The notes beneath the pieces were generated by a model that was given only the letters and a program-made list of their open reading frames with translations, did no database searches and was not told where the DNA came from. A program made the position numbers and the translations under genes. Below are positions 31,992 through 43,810 of a DNA stretch of 64,000 nucleotides, piece by piece. How positions within the stretch are numbered: the stretch's first letter is position 1; each line of letters begins with the position of its first letter. This stretch comes from Trichobilharzia szidati (lineage: Eukaryota; Platyhelminthes; Trematoda; Strigeidida; Schistosomatidae). The stretch covers positions 32,858,052-32,922,051 of the forward strand of contig OX235274.1 in assembly GCA_944472155.2 (NCBI GenBank). Reading direction: 5' to 3'.

Positions 31992-33348
31992 GGCGACGGC
32001 AAACTGTGATGGTTATTCGTAATAGTAGCATTTCGCAATCACCGAATCACAAGAAATCAACCAACAGCACAGAGAGGGATGAACTTGGGAATTTGTATTT
32101 GTCAGAATTAATTGTCATTTATGTAGTAAATTTAACAAACAACAGTAGACACTTAAGCAGCACAGCAAAACAAATTTTCAATCACCTCACTCACTTGTCA
32201 TTCTAAGTCAAAAATGTTTCACAATGTTGAATTCCATCGTATCAAATTGCACACCATGTTATGTTATTTGCCTACCAACCCCTATCATTATGTAACCCCT
32301 TCCAATATCTATACATCCTATGAATTATTCTGTAAATGACACTAATTGCTTTGCCGCTTGATACTTGGTATTTAACTAAGGTTATAACCACGAATATTTT
32401 TATCACATCTCAGGGCAATATTATTATGTATATCATATGAATTGTGATCAAGATTTGACAGAATAGTTGTAAAATAATTGGGCACCGAGTGAGAAGTAGA
32501 CATTTGTAAAAGTTGTATTTGTAAAATCTCAGTGAAATTGAACTGCGTAATTCCAACGTTTCCTGCGTTCAGTAAACTGGTCCGTAATTCTTCAGAGAAA
32601 TTAATCGAAATTGAACTAGCAGAGGTTCATATAGAAAAAGGACATCTGTTGTTTTTAAAAACTTTGTCTAGTCATATGAGTCATGAAGCAGTCATGAAAA
32701 TATAATAAACAAACAGAATTGTATGAGCTGTCATCAAATCTGACCTCAGACTTACAAATATCAGTCTACTTTTGTTGGTAGACGTTAAATGCCACGTTCT
32801 AGTAGCGCTGTTAAAATTTCACTTGGAAATTTTTTGTCACTAATTTTTAATAAAATTGTGTTATATATTATCTGGATTGACGAGAATTCCCATTTTCTGG
32901 CCAGTCATTTTGGTGTCCGCGTCATGTAATCTGATTGCGACACCCCCTAGCATATTGGTTACAACGATCAGTGTTTCAGGTGAACTGTAGCAAAATATCG
33001 CTATAGTGAGAAAGATAGGATAGTTGAAGGGTAATGTCATCTACACCAATAGTCTAATTTATTTAGATGCTGCACCTTTCGGCATGGTATCATTAAATTG
33101 AGACTTCGCGTCTCAGGATATTAATTCAGCCTATTTTCGTGTGAAGAAGAGTCCTTTTTGACAAAAGAATTCTATCAGTACTTGGAAATCACCTGTAAAT
33201 GCTAACAGAACCTTCTGTGGGAATAGAAGTAATCATGTAGATGTGTCTCACCGTATGTGTGTTTTGACAGGAATTATAGTAAGTTAAGAGGTTTTTTCTA
33301 AGTGTATTTCATGTATATTTGCACTGTTTGGTGTAGCGTAATAAGAGT
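31992..33348. other. Leader of the gypsy remnant, then unassigned DNA
   Basis: The first few hundred bases should include the 5' leader and perhaps the LTR of the minus-strand gypsy copy, but I could not find a matching LTR pair or a convincing primer-binding site. From about 32,500 nothing is recognisable. Confidence 0.4.
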
Positions 33349-34007
33349 GGCAAAGTTCTACAATAGAGTCCCAAGGAACGAACGCACAAGTGACCTTGAA
33401 CCGACTAATCAGAAAAAAGATGATTTTGCATAAAATTTTACGTATTTTTACATAAATAAGCATGAAAAAAATCAAACAGGGTACTCTTCTCTAATATGAG
33501 ATAAAAAATGTTGAAATTATTAAGAGGAGTTTCAGTTTTCAAATTAAACCAATTTCTATACATGTCTTCATTCAAATGACTGAAAATAACTTCGTTTTGT
33601 GATCCGTTGATAGCTCAGATTCTATTTTTCAGTCTTCCGCAGAAACCTTCGATGGAATTATTATGAGTATTACAGGGTCGACGGAATCATTCGAATGGTT
33701 CACTCTATGATGATGTACCCTAACGTTATTCGCTCTGGCATCCAATAATTGGACAGAAACAAGATATTCAGGCAAAGTTAAACTTTCGACACCAATAACA
33801 ACCAATCATCAAAGACAGTTTCAACTTTTCAAAGAAAGTTCCTAGAAGACAATTAATTCAGTGTCGCTTGCCAATATGCACAATTATTCGCGCTAGAATA
33901 ATGGTGAGCTTCCTCAACCAATGACTAGCATGTGTTCAGGGTCATTGGAACATTCACAAGGTCATTGGAACATTTACAATCTTGGGACTCTATTGTAGAA
34001 CTTCGCC
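33349..34007. mobile_element. Merlin DNA transposon, internally deleted (MITE-like)
   Basis: 659 bp bounded by 27-bp terminal inverted repeats, left ggcaaagttctacaatagag through 33,375 and right 33,981-34,007 ending ttgtagaacttcgcc (one mismatch). An exact 8-bp duplication ATAAGAGT flanks it (33,341-33,348 and 34,008-34,015), the size expected for Merlin. Its interior matches 36,897-37,726, including the last part of the transposase frame, but lacks the block from about 37,265 to 37,435. It could only move with transposase supplied elsewhere. Confidence 0.9.
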
Positions 34008-35660
34008 ATAAGAGTTATATGGACTCAATGCATAAAAATATCTCAACTTTATTAATATTGTGCCATTGCTAAGCTGACTGCTTGGCTGGCAAACGTAGGT
34101 GGTTGTCATGATAATTGCAAGTGCAGTGCAGTGGAGAAGGCAATCACTCGTTTAAATTTCCTTACTGTGCCACTTAGTGCATTAATTCAGTGTATAGTAT
34201 TATTATACACATGGATTGTGTCGATAATGAGAACTGAATCTGGTCAGCTCTGTTACTATCAGTCTACTGTCTGTTATGCCATTCTCACTGGCACTGTAAA
34301 CTTAATGCTGCAATGTTTTTGATCACCAATAGTGGTGATGGATTTTTCCTGAATTTTCCATTAACATGAAGCAGTACAGATGCAGTGTCACAACCAAATG
34401 TCTAGGTTGCATTATATGTCATTGTTATCCTCATCAACGCAACAGGTCTGCGTATCTTACAATATTTTCAATGTTTCTCTATGATGCTAACACTGTGCAT
34501 AGCTGTTTAGAGCTGAAGCATGTTCAGCTCATATTTGATGGCTACAGATTCCTTAATGTGAGAGTATAATTTCTGTAGGATTCATAAAACTATGCTCATT
34601 AGACATTACTGAGATTATGGATCAATTTCTAAGTTACACATTTGCAATACTTCATTTAATGTAAACGTATTCAGTGTGAAGTTGATCTGCAGCTAAGGTT
34701 AATGAGAGTATGACGCCTCAACAGTATGGAAGCTTCAAAGATTGTCTTGATATTTGCGTGTAATCCTTTAATACTGGAAAACATTTGAGGTCTATTGATG
34801 CTTATAGTGCCAATATAAAAACCAGCTGAAAACTACAAATACATTTATTTGCATGAGATATTACTTAGTATTAACAGAATCAGTGTATTCATAGTGTGTG
34901 CTAATTTGTAGAATTGTCTTTCATAGCTTCATGTGCTAGTCCTTACATGTGCTTTATTTTTTCAGGTATACGGAGGTTGTCGAATATGAAACCAGAGGAA
35001 ATATCATTCGGTCAAACTAATGTTAATACTCTTCATCGGGATTTTCTTTTGTAAATTAATGAAATGTTTAATATACTCTTCAATTCTACTTCCTCTAGAC
35101 TTTTTCACTGCGTCGCTATACTATGTGCTTTTGTAATAAGTGAATTCGGATCAATGCATGTTAAGCTTAGTTAGTGGGATGGAGATTTACTATAGTATTA
35201 TGAGACTGTTACTTCAGCCCTTCGTAAGATTTCGTGTCTGTTTCTATACAGTAGCACATTGTAAAAACTAAGTAGGATTTAGCAAGTTGAATAATAATTC
35301 TGTACTGTTCGGTACGCTAAAATCGCCTTATCTAGCCAGTCGCAAGTCTGTATACTGTTAAACGCCAAGTATGAAGTACAAGTAAATGTGATAACCTAGG
35401 CTTGATAGCTACTTGACTGATCTGTTAATATGCAGTGACATCATCAAATAGACTGTTCACTTGACAGTGAGCAAAGAAACAATTTTCATCTGTTTCTAAT
35501 ATGCCGTTGAATCATGTGATGTTATCTAATATCCATCATTTCTATGATCAACAACTGCGCTGTTTGCATATCTACTTTATGAATATTAAATAACTGACGC
35601 CTTTATGCATCTAATTACCTGCAGTATTTCCTATTCACTTGCTGTGTGTACGGTAAACAA
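34008..35660. other. No recognised gene
   Basis: Short open frames of 60-67 codons only, none with a family motif. Unassigned AT-rich DNA. Confidence 0.5.
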
Positions 35661-35664
35661 GGCA

Positions 35665-36455
35665 TTCATACATTCTCCCACAAATACCAAGGTTTCTGGT
35701 GTCACAAGTGTTAATAAGAGTTGCTTCCCTGGTTTCAATACAAATGACGTTCTAAAATATCTCCAGTCGTTGAACCCTTCTTGTAGCCTAGTTCCAGATT
35801 GTTTGCCTAGCCTTATTCTTAAAAAATGTGCATATATCCTGTGTTATCCTCTCACATATTTAATGAATCTTTTTCCAGAAATGTTGTGCCAGCCGTTTGG
35901 AAGGACTTTAAAATTGCACCTGTACCTAAGTCGTCTAATGGAACATGTTTTAAATTTAGACCTATTGCTATTACCTCCCCTTTTCTAAAAGCTATGGAAA
36001 AGTTACTCTTGCTTATTCTTCAACCCACACTTAAAGCCTTTAACGATCTCAAATAATGCGCCTATAAACACAGTAGAAGTACTTTAGATGAAGCTGCAGT
36101 CTTGCATCACAACATTTTCTCCATTATAGTCGTCCACTACCAATTGTATTTTTGTTTGACGAACTTAATGTGCATACGCATACGAAATGAAATATGTCAA
36201 GTGCGCGGACTAACTATTCCAGTGTCTTTTAATTCGCATCTACACTGTACTAAGATGAACAACTCTCTATCAGTAGTCAGAAAATGCTTTCAAACTAAAT
36301 CCTTCCAAATGTCAGACTGTCAATTTCAGTTTCCGATGTAAAAGAAAGTTAGGTGAGGCTGTTAATTCCTATGACCGTTGCAAAATTGATTAGGGTGGTA
36401 CAGAAAACAAGTCTGACGTCAAGTATCTCGGACCAATTCACCACACAGCGTCTTA
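35665..36455 (+). pseudogene. Jockey/CR1-like LINE RT fragment (same family as 20.4-27.7 kb)
   Basis: Starts with FNTNDVLKYLQSLNPSCSLV, ILKKCAYILCYPLT, a frameshift, NESFSRNVVPAVWKDFKIAP, VPKSSNGTCFKFRPIAITSP and FLKAMEKLLLLILQPTLKAF, then a stop and AYKHSRSTLDEAAVLHHNIF. After a poorly conserved stretch it ends with scraps of the thumb region (NPSKCQ-like, FRCKRKLGEA, DVKYLGPI at about 36,420). Motifs A, B and C are not readable. It gives the uninterrupted sequence across the point where the other copy is split. Confidence 0.78.
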
Positions 36456-36896
36456 GCCTTAAATGTATACCACACGCATGCATAATGTTTATGAGCTAGG
36501 TACGCAGTTATATTAACTGATGGCGTTTTGAGCACAAACGCTAGTACGGTACACTCATTATTTAAAACACTAACTCATATGTGAGAACTACGATTTGACC
36601 AGCTTTACAACGTTTAATATATTTAGACACAATAAACATACACTGCTTACTTCTATGACGCATTATCTAAAGCTACCCTAAAGTAGTTCCCCCTGAAGGT
36701 AATCTCCTGTTGCTGCTACCTAAGTGAGCAACTCAACCCTATCTTTGAATTACAAAGTAGAAGCGGATTTCCTGACAGCTTTCTGGGTACAACGACCGTC
36801 TCCTAGTCAAAAAAATAAACACATCCTAATCTCTTCACGAAAACGTTTAGAGTTATTTATCCTATCGCCTCAAATGACTCACTATTTGTAGTCAAG
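36456..36896. other. Noncoding with a PLE terminal-motif remnant
   Basis: At 36,515-36,545 attaactgatggcgttttga then gcacaaacgc matches the PLE terminal motif (attaactgatgacgtttcga). No coding frame. It lies immediately left of the second Merlin element. Confidence 0.45.
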
Positions 36897-37726
36897 GGCA
36901 AAGTTCAACAATAGAGTCCCAAGCAATGCGAACGCACAAGTGACCTTGAGCCGACCAGTCAGAAAAAGGATGATTTTTGCATAAAATTTTACGTATATTT
37001 ACATAAAAAAGCATAAAAAACGTTAAACAGGATATTTTTCTCTAATATGAGATAAAAATATCTCCCAATTTTGTATTGGGGTTTCAGTTTTTAAGTTGAA
37101 CCAATTTCTATACATGTATTCATCCAGATGACTAAAAATAACTTGGTTTTGAAAACCATTTATAGCTCTTATTCTATTTTTTAATCTTCCCCAGAAACCT
37201 TCGATGGAATTATTATGAGTACCGGTGACAGGGTCGACGGAATCATTCGAATGGTTCACTCTATGATGTATATATCCCAATTGTGATAATTGGCTATATC
37301 CCGCCCATTCATCTGTGTGAATGGTGGTGCCTGGTAACACTAGACGCTGAATAATAGGGAGGAGTGTATCAGCACTCCTATCTAGAATCAGCTCCATAAA
37401 CCCTTTGCGAATCTAGGTATCATAAATTCCTAAAACCCAAACGTTATTCGCTCTGGCACCCAGTAATTGGACAGAAACAAGATATTCAGGCAAAGTTAAA
37501 CTTTCGACACCAATAACAACCAACCATCAAAGACAGTTTCAACTTTTCAAAGAAAGTTCCTAGAAGACAATTAATTCAGTGTCACTTACCAGTATGCACA
37601 ATTATTCGCGCTAGAATAATGGTGCGCTTCCTCAACCAATGACTAGCATGCGTTCAGGGTCATTGGAACATTCACAAGGTCATTGGAACATTTACAATCC
37701 TGGGACTCTATTGTTGAACTTCTCCC
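36897..37726 (-). mobile_element. Merlin DNA transposon, partial transposase
   Basis: 830 bp with 28-bp terminal inverted repeats (gggcaaagttcaacaatag at the left, complement at 37,699-37,726). It retains more interior than the 659-bp copy. The flanks show no 8-bp duplication: left gtagtcaa, right aaataagg. The right flank is PLE sequence that in the other arm of the inverted duplication continues unbroken (55,700-55,707 onward), so the left flank has been replaced by rearrangement or deletion. Confidence 0.85.
37023..37460 (-). pseudogene. Merlin transposase (IS1016/ISXO2-like DDE), C-terminal part
   Basis: After RANNVWVLGIYDT, a stop and IRKGF, the 124-codon frame reads MELILDRSADTLLPIIQRLV, TTIHTDEWAGYSQLSQLGYI (second Asp), HHRVNHSNDSVDPVTGTHNN, SIEGFWGRLKNRIRA (catalytic Glu) and HLDEYMYRNWF. 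This is the signature of the Merlin superfamily, related to bacterial IS1016. The N-terminal region with the first catalytic Asp is missing, so the protein is not functional. Confidence 0.9.
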
Positions 37727-38250
37727 AAATAAGGAAAATATTATTAGTGAATAACTACACACCAGAGTTTATTCAGAAATTTATGAAGAACTACAGAAAA
37801 AATAAGATTAGTAATGATAACGACAAAAATAACAGAATTCAAAGCCTCTGTAGTACTGCCGTATAAAGGAGGGACATCAGAGGCATTACGTAGAATCCTC
37901 AATGACGCCAGAGTTAGGGCGGCATTTAAACCAACCAACTAATCAACTCTCTCAGAGGTAAATTTTGTCGGCCTAAGGACCCAACAGATTTAGCTAACAA
38001 CAATAATACAATTTAACAAACACCATGTAATAACTGGTAGGTCCAACAAAAAGTTCAGGGTCAATTAGATTATTTGAACATAAGAATTTAGCTGGGCCTA
38101 AGTTGTTTGACTCTGCTAAGTTGAGTTCAATAACCCAGAAAAAAGCTCAGCTGTTGCATAACATTCACTTGCATCCAATCATAAAATACGGTGGGACGCG
38201 GTGAAAGTATTATAGTTAGGTGGAGATATTATTGGATTTACACACCCAAG
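37727..38250 (+). pseudogene. Penelope-like element linker and GIY-YIG C-terminus (left arm)
   Basis: NYTPEFIQKFMKNYRKNKIS, then after a frameshift SLCSTAV/VLPYKGGTSEALRRILND, a weak Cys-box region, and LFEHKNLAGPKLFDSAKLSS ending with QLLHNIHLHPIIKYGG. Same family as the 17.6-18.1 kb copy and inverted counterpart of 55,190-55,707. The 5' side is cut by the Merlin end at 37,726. Confidence 0.8.
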
Positions 38251-38289
38251 TTGACCAAAGTCAGTGAATCTATGGTTTTGATATCATTT

Positions 38290-41200
38290 TTATTAACTGT
38301 ATTTGACAGTGATGCTACTGCTACGACTTTTTTGTTGTTGTCGCTGCCCTTCTTCCTGTGAATTTTTTCCTTTTGCTGGTGTTAGTCTGATTGCTTTGTT
38401 CCTTGTTTTCCTGATTCTAAGGGGAGCAACTCAAAACGTCGCTCCTCTGTAAACTATGTATTCATGTAACAACTCCCTTCTCAGGCGTGAGGCTGGTAAC
38501 CCCACCCTGTAAACAAAGTTGCTACAGAAATTTCAGTACGATGAGTCCTCTTGCGACAAAAGAAAAAGTCTCAGTGGGGATATGGAACGTCCGCACCATG
38601 TTTGAGACTAACTAAGCTACCCAGATTGGGAATGAGATGAAAAGATATGGTATTCAAGTATTTGGAATATGCGAAAGCAGATGGAATGGGAATGGCCTCA
38701 CCAAATTGTCAAAGGGAGAGTCAGTGATCTACTCCGGTCACCCAGAAGACAACCACATGTACACCGATGGCATGGCTATCATGATGTCACCAGCGGCAAC
38801 GAAGGCCCTGATGCAATGGGAGGCGATCTCGCTCAGGATAATAACCGCCAGATTTAACTCAAAAGGAAGGAAAGTGACAACTATACAATGCTATGCACCC
38901 ATAAACAACGTAGACCTCGAAAAGAAAGAAGAGTTCTACAGACAACTAAAGGCAACAATGAACAATACTCCAGTTGGTGACATCAAAATACTAATGGGAG
39001 ACATGAACGCCAAACTGGGACCAGACAACACAGGAAGGGAACTAATCATGTGTAGAGAAGCGCTCGGAGAAATGAATGAAAATGGGAAACTCTTCGCCGA
39101 CTTCTGCGCCTCCAATGAACTAGTGATTAGCGGTAGTGTATAAAAACACAAGGATATCCACGAGGCTACATGGGTGTCACCAGACAGGGCAAACCAAAAA
39201 CCAAATCGACTTCATCTCAATATACTGCTCAAGGAAGTGGAGACTCAGCTTACTGGACACAAAAATAAGAAGAGGAGCAGACGTTGGCTCAGACCACTAT
39301 CTCGTACAAGGGACAATCCAAATAAAATTAAAAGCTTTCAAAGAAACAGGAGCTGCAGATAGACCACAAGCCAAGTTCAATACTTAAAAACTGAAGGATG
39401 AAGATACAAAGGATATCTTCACTGCAATCATAAGGAAAAAGGCGGAGACACATATCAACACTGGCGAAGAGACCAGCGTTGAAAAGCACTGGGACAACCT
39501 GAAAGCGGTGTGGAGTCAAACCTGCGTGGAAGTTCTGGGCAGAAGGAAGAGACAGGACAAATAGTGGCTCACTACGGACGCATGGAGACTAACAGAAGAG
39601 AGAAGGATGGTGAAACAAAAGATTATCCAGTGCATCGACGAGCAACAAAAACAGGAGTTGAATGCAAGCTACAATACACTGGCCAAAAGAGTAAAGAAGA
39701 GTGCCAGGGAAGACAAAAGAAAATATTATGAAGCTATGGCAAGTGAAGCAGAACAAGCTGCAGTGCAGGCAAAGGAGACCTCTCAACACTCTACCACGCA
39801 AGTAGGTTTCTATTGGGGAAGAGACCAACACAAATTAAGCCAGTGTAGGGTGACAATGGAAACTCAATCACGCTCAATCACCAAAGAAGTGGAGCAAAGG
39901 AAACACTGGGCTGAACACATCAAAAGACTTGTAAATCGACCGCTACTTACAACGCGCCCAATAATACCAACAACGGAAGCAGAACTACCAATGGACATCA
40001 ACCCCCTGAGAAGAACAGAAGTCCTAAAGGCAATCAAGATGCTAAAAGCTGGAAAAGCAGCAGGAGTAGATGGAATCCCAGCAGAAGCATTGATTATGGA
40101 CCCAGAGACAACAGCGGACTTGATGACACCACTACTGGAGAAGGTGTGGAAAGAAGGCAAAGTACCCGAGGACTGGAAGAAAGGATACTTATTCAAACTA
40201 CCAAAGAAAGGAGACCTAAGTCAATGCAAGAACTGGCGCAGCATTATGCTCCCGTCTATCCCAAGCAAAATACTAAGAATCAAACATGCCCTGGTTGCAA
40301 AACTTCGACCGATCAGGCTGGATTCAGGAGGAACAATTGATGCATCGATGAAGTCGCAACACTACCGATCATCATTGAACAGAGCTTGGAATGGCAGTCA
40401 CCTCTCTATCTCGACTCCATCAACTTTGAAAAGGCCTTCGACAGAGTCAATCGAGAGGTGATTTGGCAACTACTTCGCTACTACGGGGTGGCGCCAATAA
40501 TTATACACCTCATCCAACAGTTGTACTACAATGCTGCATGCCGAGTAATTCACAACGGGAAACTTACAGAATCCTTCGGAGAAGTGAAGACGGGAGTAAG
40601 ACAAGCTGGCTGCCTACTATCGCCAATGATTTTCCTGACTGCAGTAGACTGGATAATGCGACAGACAGCGGGCAGCGAGGAAACAGGCATAAAATGGACC
40701 CACACAAAAAACTTGGTGGATCTGAACTTCGCCGATAACATATGTCTGATTTCCCACAAACTGGAAGATATGCAAGTGAAAAGTAACTAGTTGACAGAGG
40801 AATAAGCAACAAAGACAGAACTTCAGGAGAACATAGAGAAAACAGAGGTGATGAAGATTCCTGACCGTCAGCAACAGCAGCAACAACAATCAGCATAAAT
40901 GGGAAAAATGTGAGAGAAGCAACCTCCTTTAACTACCTCCCTACCCACCTGGGAAGCATCGTTTCAACTACAGATGGAACTGAAGAGGATAGGGAAAGCA
41001 AGGCAAGCTTTCATTTCTCTCAAGTCGGTGTGGAAATCAACACCACTCAGCATGAAAATCGAGATTCGGACTTTCAACTGCAATGTGAAGTCAGTACTAC
41101 TATACGGATCAGAGACTTGCACTGCGCGTCATGAAGGGCACTTCAAACAAACTACAGACCATCTACAGCTGTCTTCGCACAATACTGAAGATGAGATGGC

Positions 41201-41541
41201 CGGAGAAGACTAGCAATAGTGAGAGATCTCTGGGAGCGAACCAACTCAGCAGGAACCAATTGTGCAACAGATATGCAAGAAGAAATTCAGTTGGTGGATT
41301 GGCCATACTCTGAGGAAACCATCAAGCGACATCACACGACAGGCCATCACTCGAGTGGAAGCAAAATGGGGAGCGGAGAGTTGGTTGTCCAAGGGTGACT
41401 TGGAGGAGATCATGTGAAGAGAAGAAAGCATGTGGGCAGACGTGGAGTCAGATGAACATGTTGGCAGAAAACTGTACGCAAAAGAGATGTGTGCGGCTGA
41501 AGCCCTATGTTCTTCTAGGAATTAAAGGAAACAATAACGAT
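38290..41541 (+). pseudogene. RTE-clade (SR2-like) LINE, copy A left, degenerate
   Basis: 5' UTR (gaggctggtaaccccaccctg at 38,490), then endonuclease frames: IQVFGICESRWNGNGLTKLS, ARFNSKGRKVTTIQCYAPIN, DIKILMGDMNAKLGPDNTGR, and in another frame RRGADVGSDHYLVQGTIQIK. RT pieces: KRKYYEAMASEAEQAA, EVLKAIKMLKAGKAAGVDGI, KKGYLFKLPKKGDLSQCKNW, FEKAFDRVNREVIWQLL, TGVRQAGCLLSPMIFL and LVDLNFADNICLISHKLED, where FADD has become FADN. The 3' end is the conserved ctgaagccctatgttcttct tail. Several stops and frameshifts. Confidence 0.88.
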
Positions 41542-42119
41542 GAATATGAAATTAAATCCTTCATTTTCAATAACATCCATGCATAAAAGCATCTTCGAGA
41601 ACCTGTAGCATCATTCACCATTTCAGAATCAGGAGGAAAAGGCTAGAGAATAGGAAAAGTATTCATTATTAGTAGATAAGCAGCAGCATCGCATGACAAA
41701 AGTAATGACCCAGTCAGTGTTACAAGAAAATATTAGACACTCAGGCTGATGTGATAATAATATTCAAGTAAGTAATTGATTATTGAAATGAAACACCTTA
41801 ACCACAAATCAATACGAATATCCTCATTCAGTAAAATCGTGTCGTCACTGAAGCGATCCAACTAATTACTTCGAAAACGAGATTTTTATACATTAAGTGC
41901 ATATTTTACGATAATATTAAAAATAAAATGGCATGGAACTGTTACACAGGACATCATTCTCTCAAGTGTCACGAAAATGCCTGCCAGTGTCGCAATAGAA
42001 TACTAATTCAATAATTATAATTACTCTATTGAAATTCATCAAGCACATTTTATATGTCAATTCATGCAAATTTTTCTAATCCTAACCCTAAACTAGCCGG
42101 TCCAGAGCCCGGATAAAGA
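41542..42119. other. Spacer between RTE copies A and B (left arm)
   Basis: Noncoding DNA present inverted at 50,881-51,430. Because it is not element sequence that I recognise and matches at about 97%, it shows that the arms arose by duplication of a block, not by separate insertions. Confidence 0.75.
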
Positions 42120-43014
42120 GGGAGGGTTGGGGCGTGGTGCTAGCAACTCCACCCCCAAAAATTAACCAAATTGCTACAGAAACTTCAACGCACAAATATA
42201 TTCAAAATATTAACAATAACTTTATATTTCGTTGGAATCGAGGAAGTGAAATGACGCAGGCTGGTAAAAGCCTTCGGGAAGCCAGTCAGCCGATGTGCCT
42301 CCTTTCGATGGAAGCAAAAACAAGGATGGGGACGTGGAATATTCGTACAATGTACGAAGCTGGAAAGGCAGCCCAGGTAGCCACAGAAATGAGAAGATAT
42401 GGAATAGAAGTGTTGGGAATCTGCGAGAACAGATGGAACGGATGTGGAAGGTGCCAACTATCAACTGGAGAGACAGTAATCTATTCCGGTCACCCAAAAG
42501 GACAATCACGAGCATACCGAGGGAGTGGCCATCATGATGTCACCAACAGCAGCCAAAGCTCTCATGCGGTGGGAACCAATCTCCTCCAGGATAATGACAG
42601 CCAGGTTCAACTCGAAAGGAAGGAAGGTTACAATCATTCAATGCTATGCACATACAAACGTCTCAGAACAAGAGAAGAAGGAGGATTTCTACAGACAACT
42701 ACAAACAGTAATGCACAACGTCCCAAAGAGCGATATCAAAATCCTGATGAGTGATATGAATGCGAAGTTGGGAGGAGACAATACGGGAAGAGAACTCACC
42801 GTGGGTCGCGAGACCCTCGGTGAAATGAACGATAGTGGTGAACTCTTCTCAGACTTCTGCGCCTTCAATGATCTGGTGATTGGTGGCAGTGTGTTCAAAC
42901 ACAGGGCGACATGGATTTCACCAGAGGGACACCCCTAAATCCAGATAGACTTCATTTCAATCTCAAGGAAGTGGAGACGGAGCCTACTGGACACAAGATC
43001 GAGGAGAGAAGCAG
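42120..43014 (+). pseudogene. RTE-clade LINE copy B left, 5' UTR and endonuclease N-terminus
   Basis: 5' UTR gttggggcgtggtgctagca, then frames with MGTWNIRTMYEAGKAAQVAT, YGIEVLGICENRWNGCGRCQ, ARFNSKGRKVTIIQCYAHTN, DIKILMSDMNAKLGGDNTGR and FCAFNDLVIGGSVFKHRATW. This is the first half of the AP-endonuclease domain, a subfamily distinct from copy A. Stops separate the frames. Sequence homologous to the right arm ends at about 43,014, where gypsy-related DNA begins. Confidence 0.85.
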
Positions 43015-43029
43015 GGAGCCAGCGCCTTA

Positions 43030-43810
43030 GTGGATCTAAATGGTCAGCATCTCACTAGTTTGGAAATGACGAAAACATTCGGTTCAGTCATTCGGCCTCC
43101 GGAATGCAGCACAAACGTTCCAACGCTTCGTCGACGAAGTATTTCGCGGTCTCGACTTTGTATATGCATACTTAGACGACTGCCTCATTGCCAGTTCAGA
43201 CAAGGAAACTCACCTTAGACACTTGGAATTGGCATTTGAAAGGTTACGCCTACATGGTGTTACCGTCAATATCCAAAAGTGTCAGATAGGCGTTGACTCA
43301 CTCGACTTCCTGGATCACACTATTGACTGCCAGGGCACTCACCCACTGCTTACTAAAGCCGAGGCGATACGGAACTTTCCAGAGCCACAAACAGTGAAAA
43401 GTCTTCGCACTTTTAACGGCTTGGTAAGTTATTACTGACGGTTTATTCCTAACTGTGCCTCTCTGATTCGGCCATTGACAGACCTTCTTCGAGGTAACAA
43501 CAAATCCATTGAGCTCGACGCGTCTTCTCGACATGCTTTTACTCAGGTTAAAAGAGTTATTGTGGATGACACACTTCTAATGTATCAGGATCCAACGGCA
43601 CCGTTAAGTATCTCGGGTTGATGCATCAGACACCGCAATCGGAGCAGGTCTGCAACAACTGGTTAACAAAGAGTGGCAACCACACGCTTTTTCCTCGAGG
43701 CGCCTTCAATTAGCTGAAATCAAGTACAGCACATTCGGAAGAGAACTTCTGGCTATGTACTGTCCTATACGTCATTTTCGACATTAAGTTGAGGGTCGTG
43801 AATTCATGTA
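43030..43810 (+). pseudogene. Gypsy-type pol fragment: RT active site to RNase H
   Basis: Reads FGLRNAAQTFQRFVDEVF-like sequence, FVYAYLDDCLIASSDKETHL with the YLDD catalytic box, then the frame at 43,223: MELAFERLRLHGVTVNIQKC, LDFLDHTIDCQGTHPLLTKA, FPEPQTVKSLRTFNGLVSYY with a stop, RFIPNCASLIRPLTDLLRG. RNase H follows after a frameshift: VDASDTAIGAGLQQLVNKEW, YSTFGRELLAMYCPIRHFR and a final EGREF. Order and motifs are those of gypsy pol. No protease, integrase or LTR is visible beside it. It is unlikely to be the missing part of the gag remnant at 31 kb because orientation and position differ. Confidence 0.88.

Larger units (their letters stand above)
37727..43014 (+). repeat. Large inverted duplication, left arm
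   Basis: 5,288 bp containing a PLE end, RTE copy A, a 0.58-kb spacer and the 5' part of RTE copy B. The same order is found in reverse at 49,367-55,707. In two samples (180 nt inside the RTE at 38,640 and 240 nt of spacer at 41,585) I counted about 3% difference. The left arm lacks about 485 bp present at 54,700-55,185 and the 575-bp insertion present at 49,564-50,138. Confidence 0.85.
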
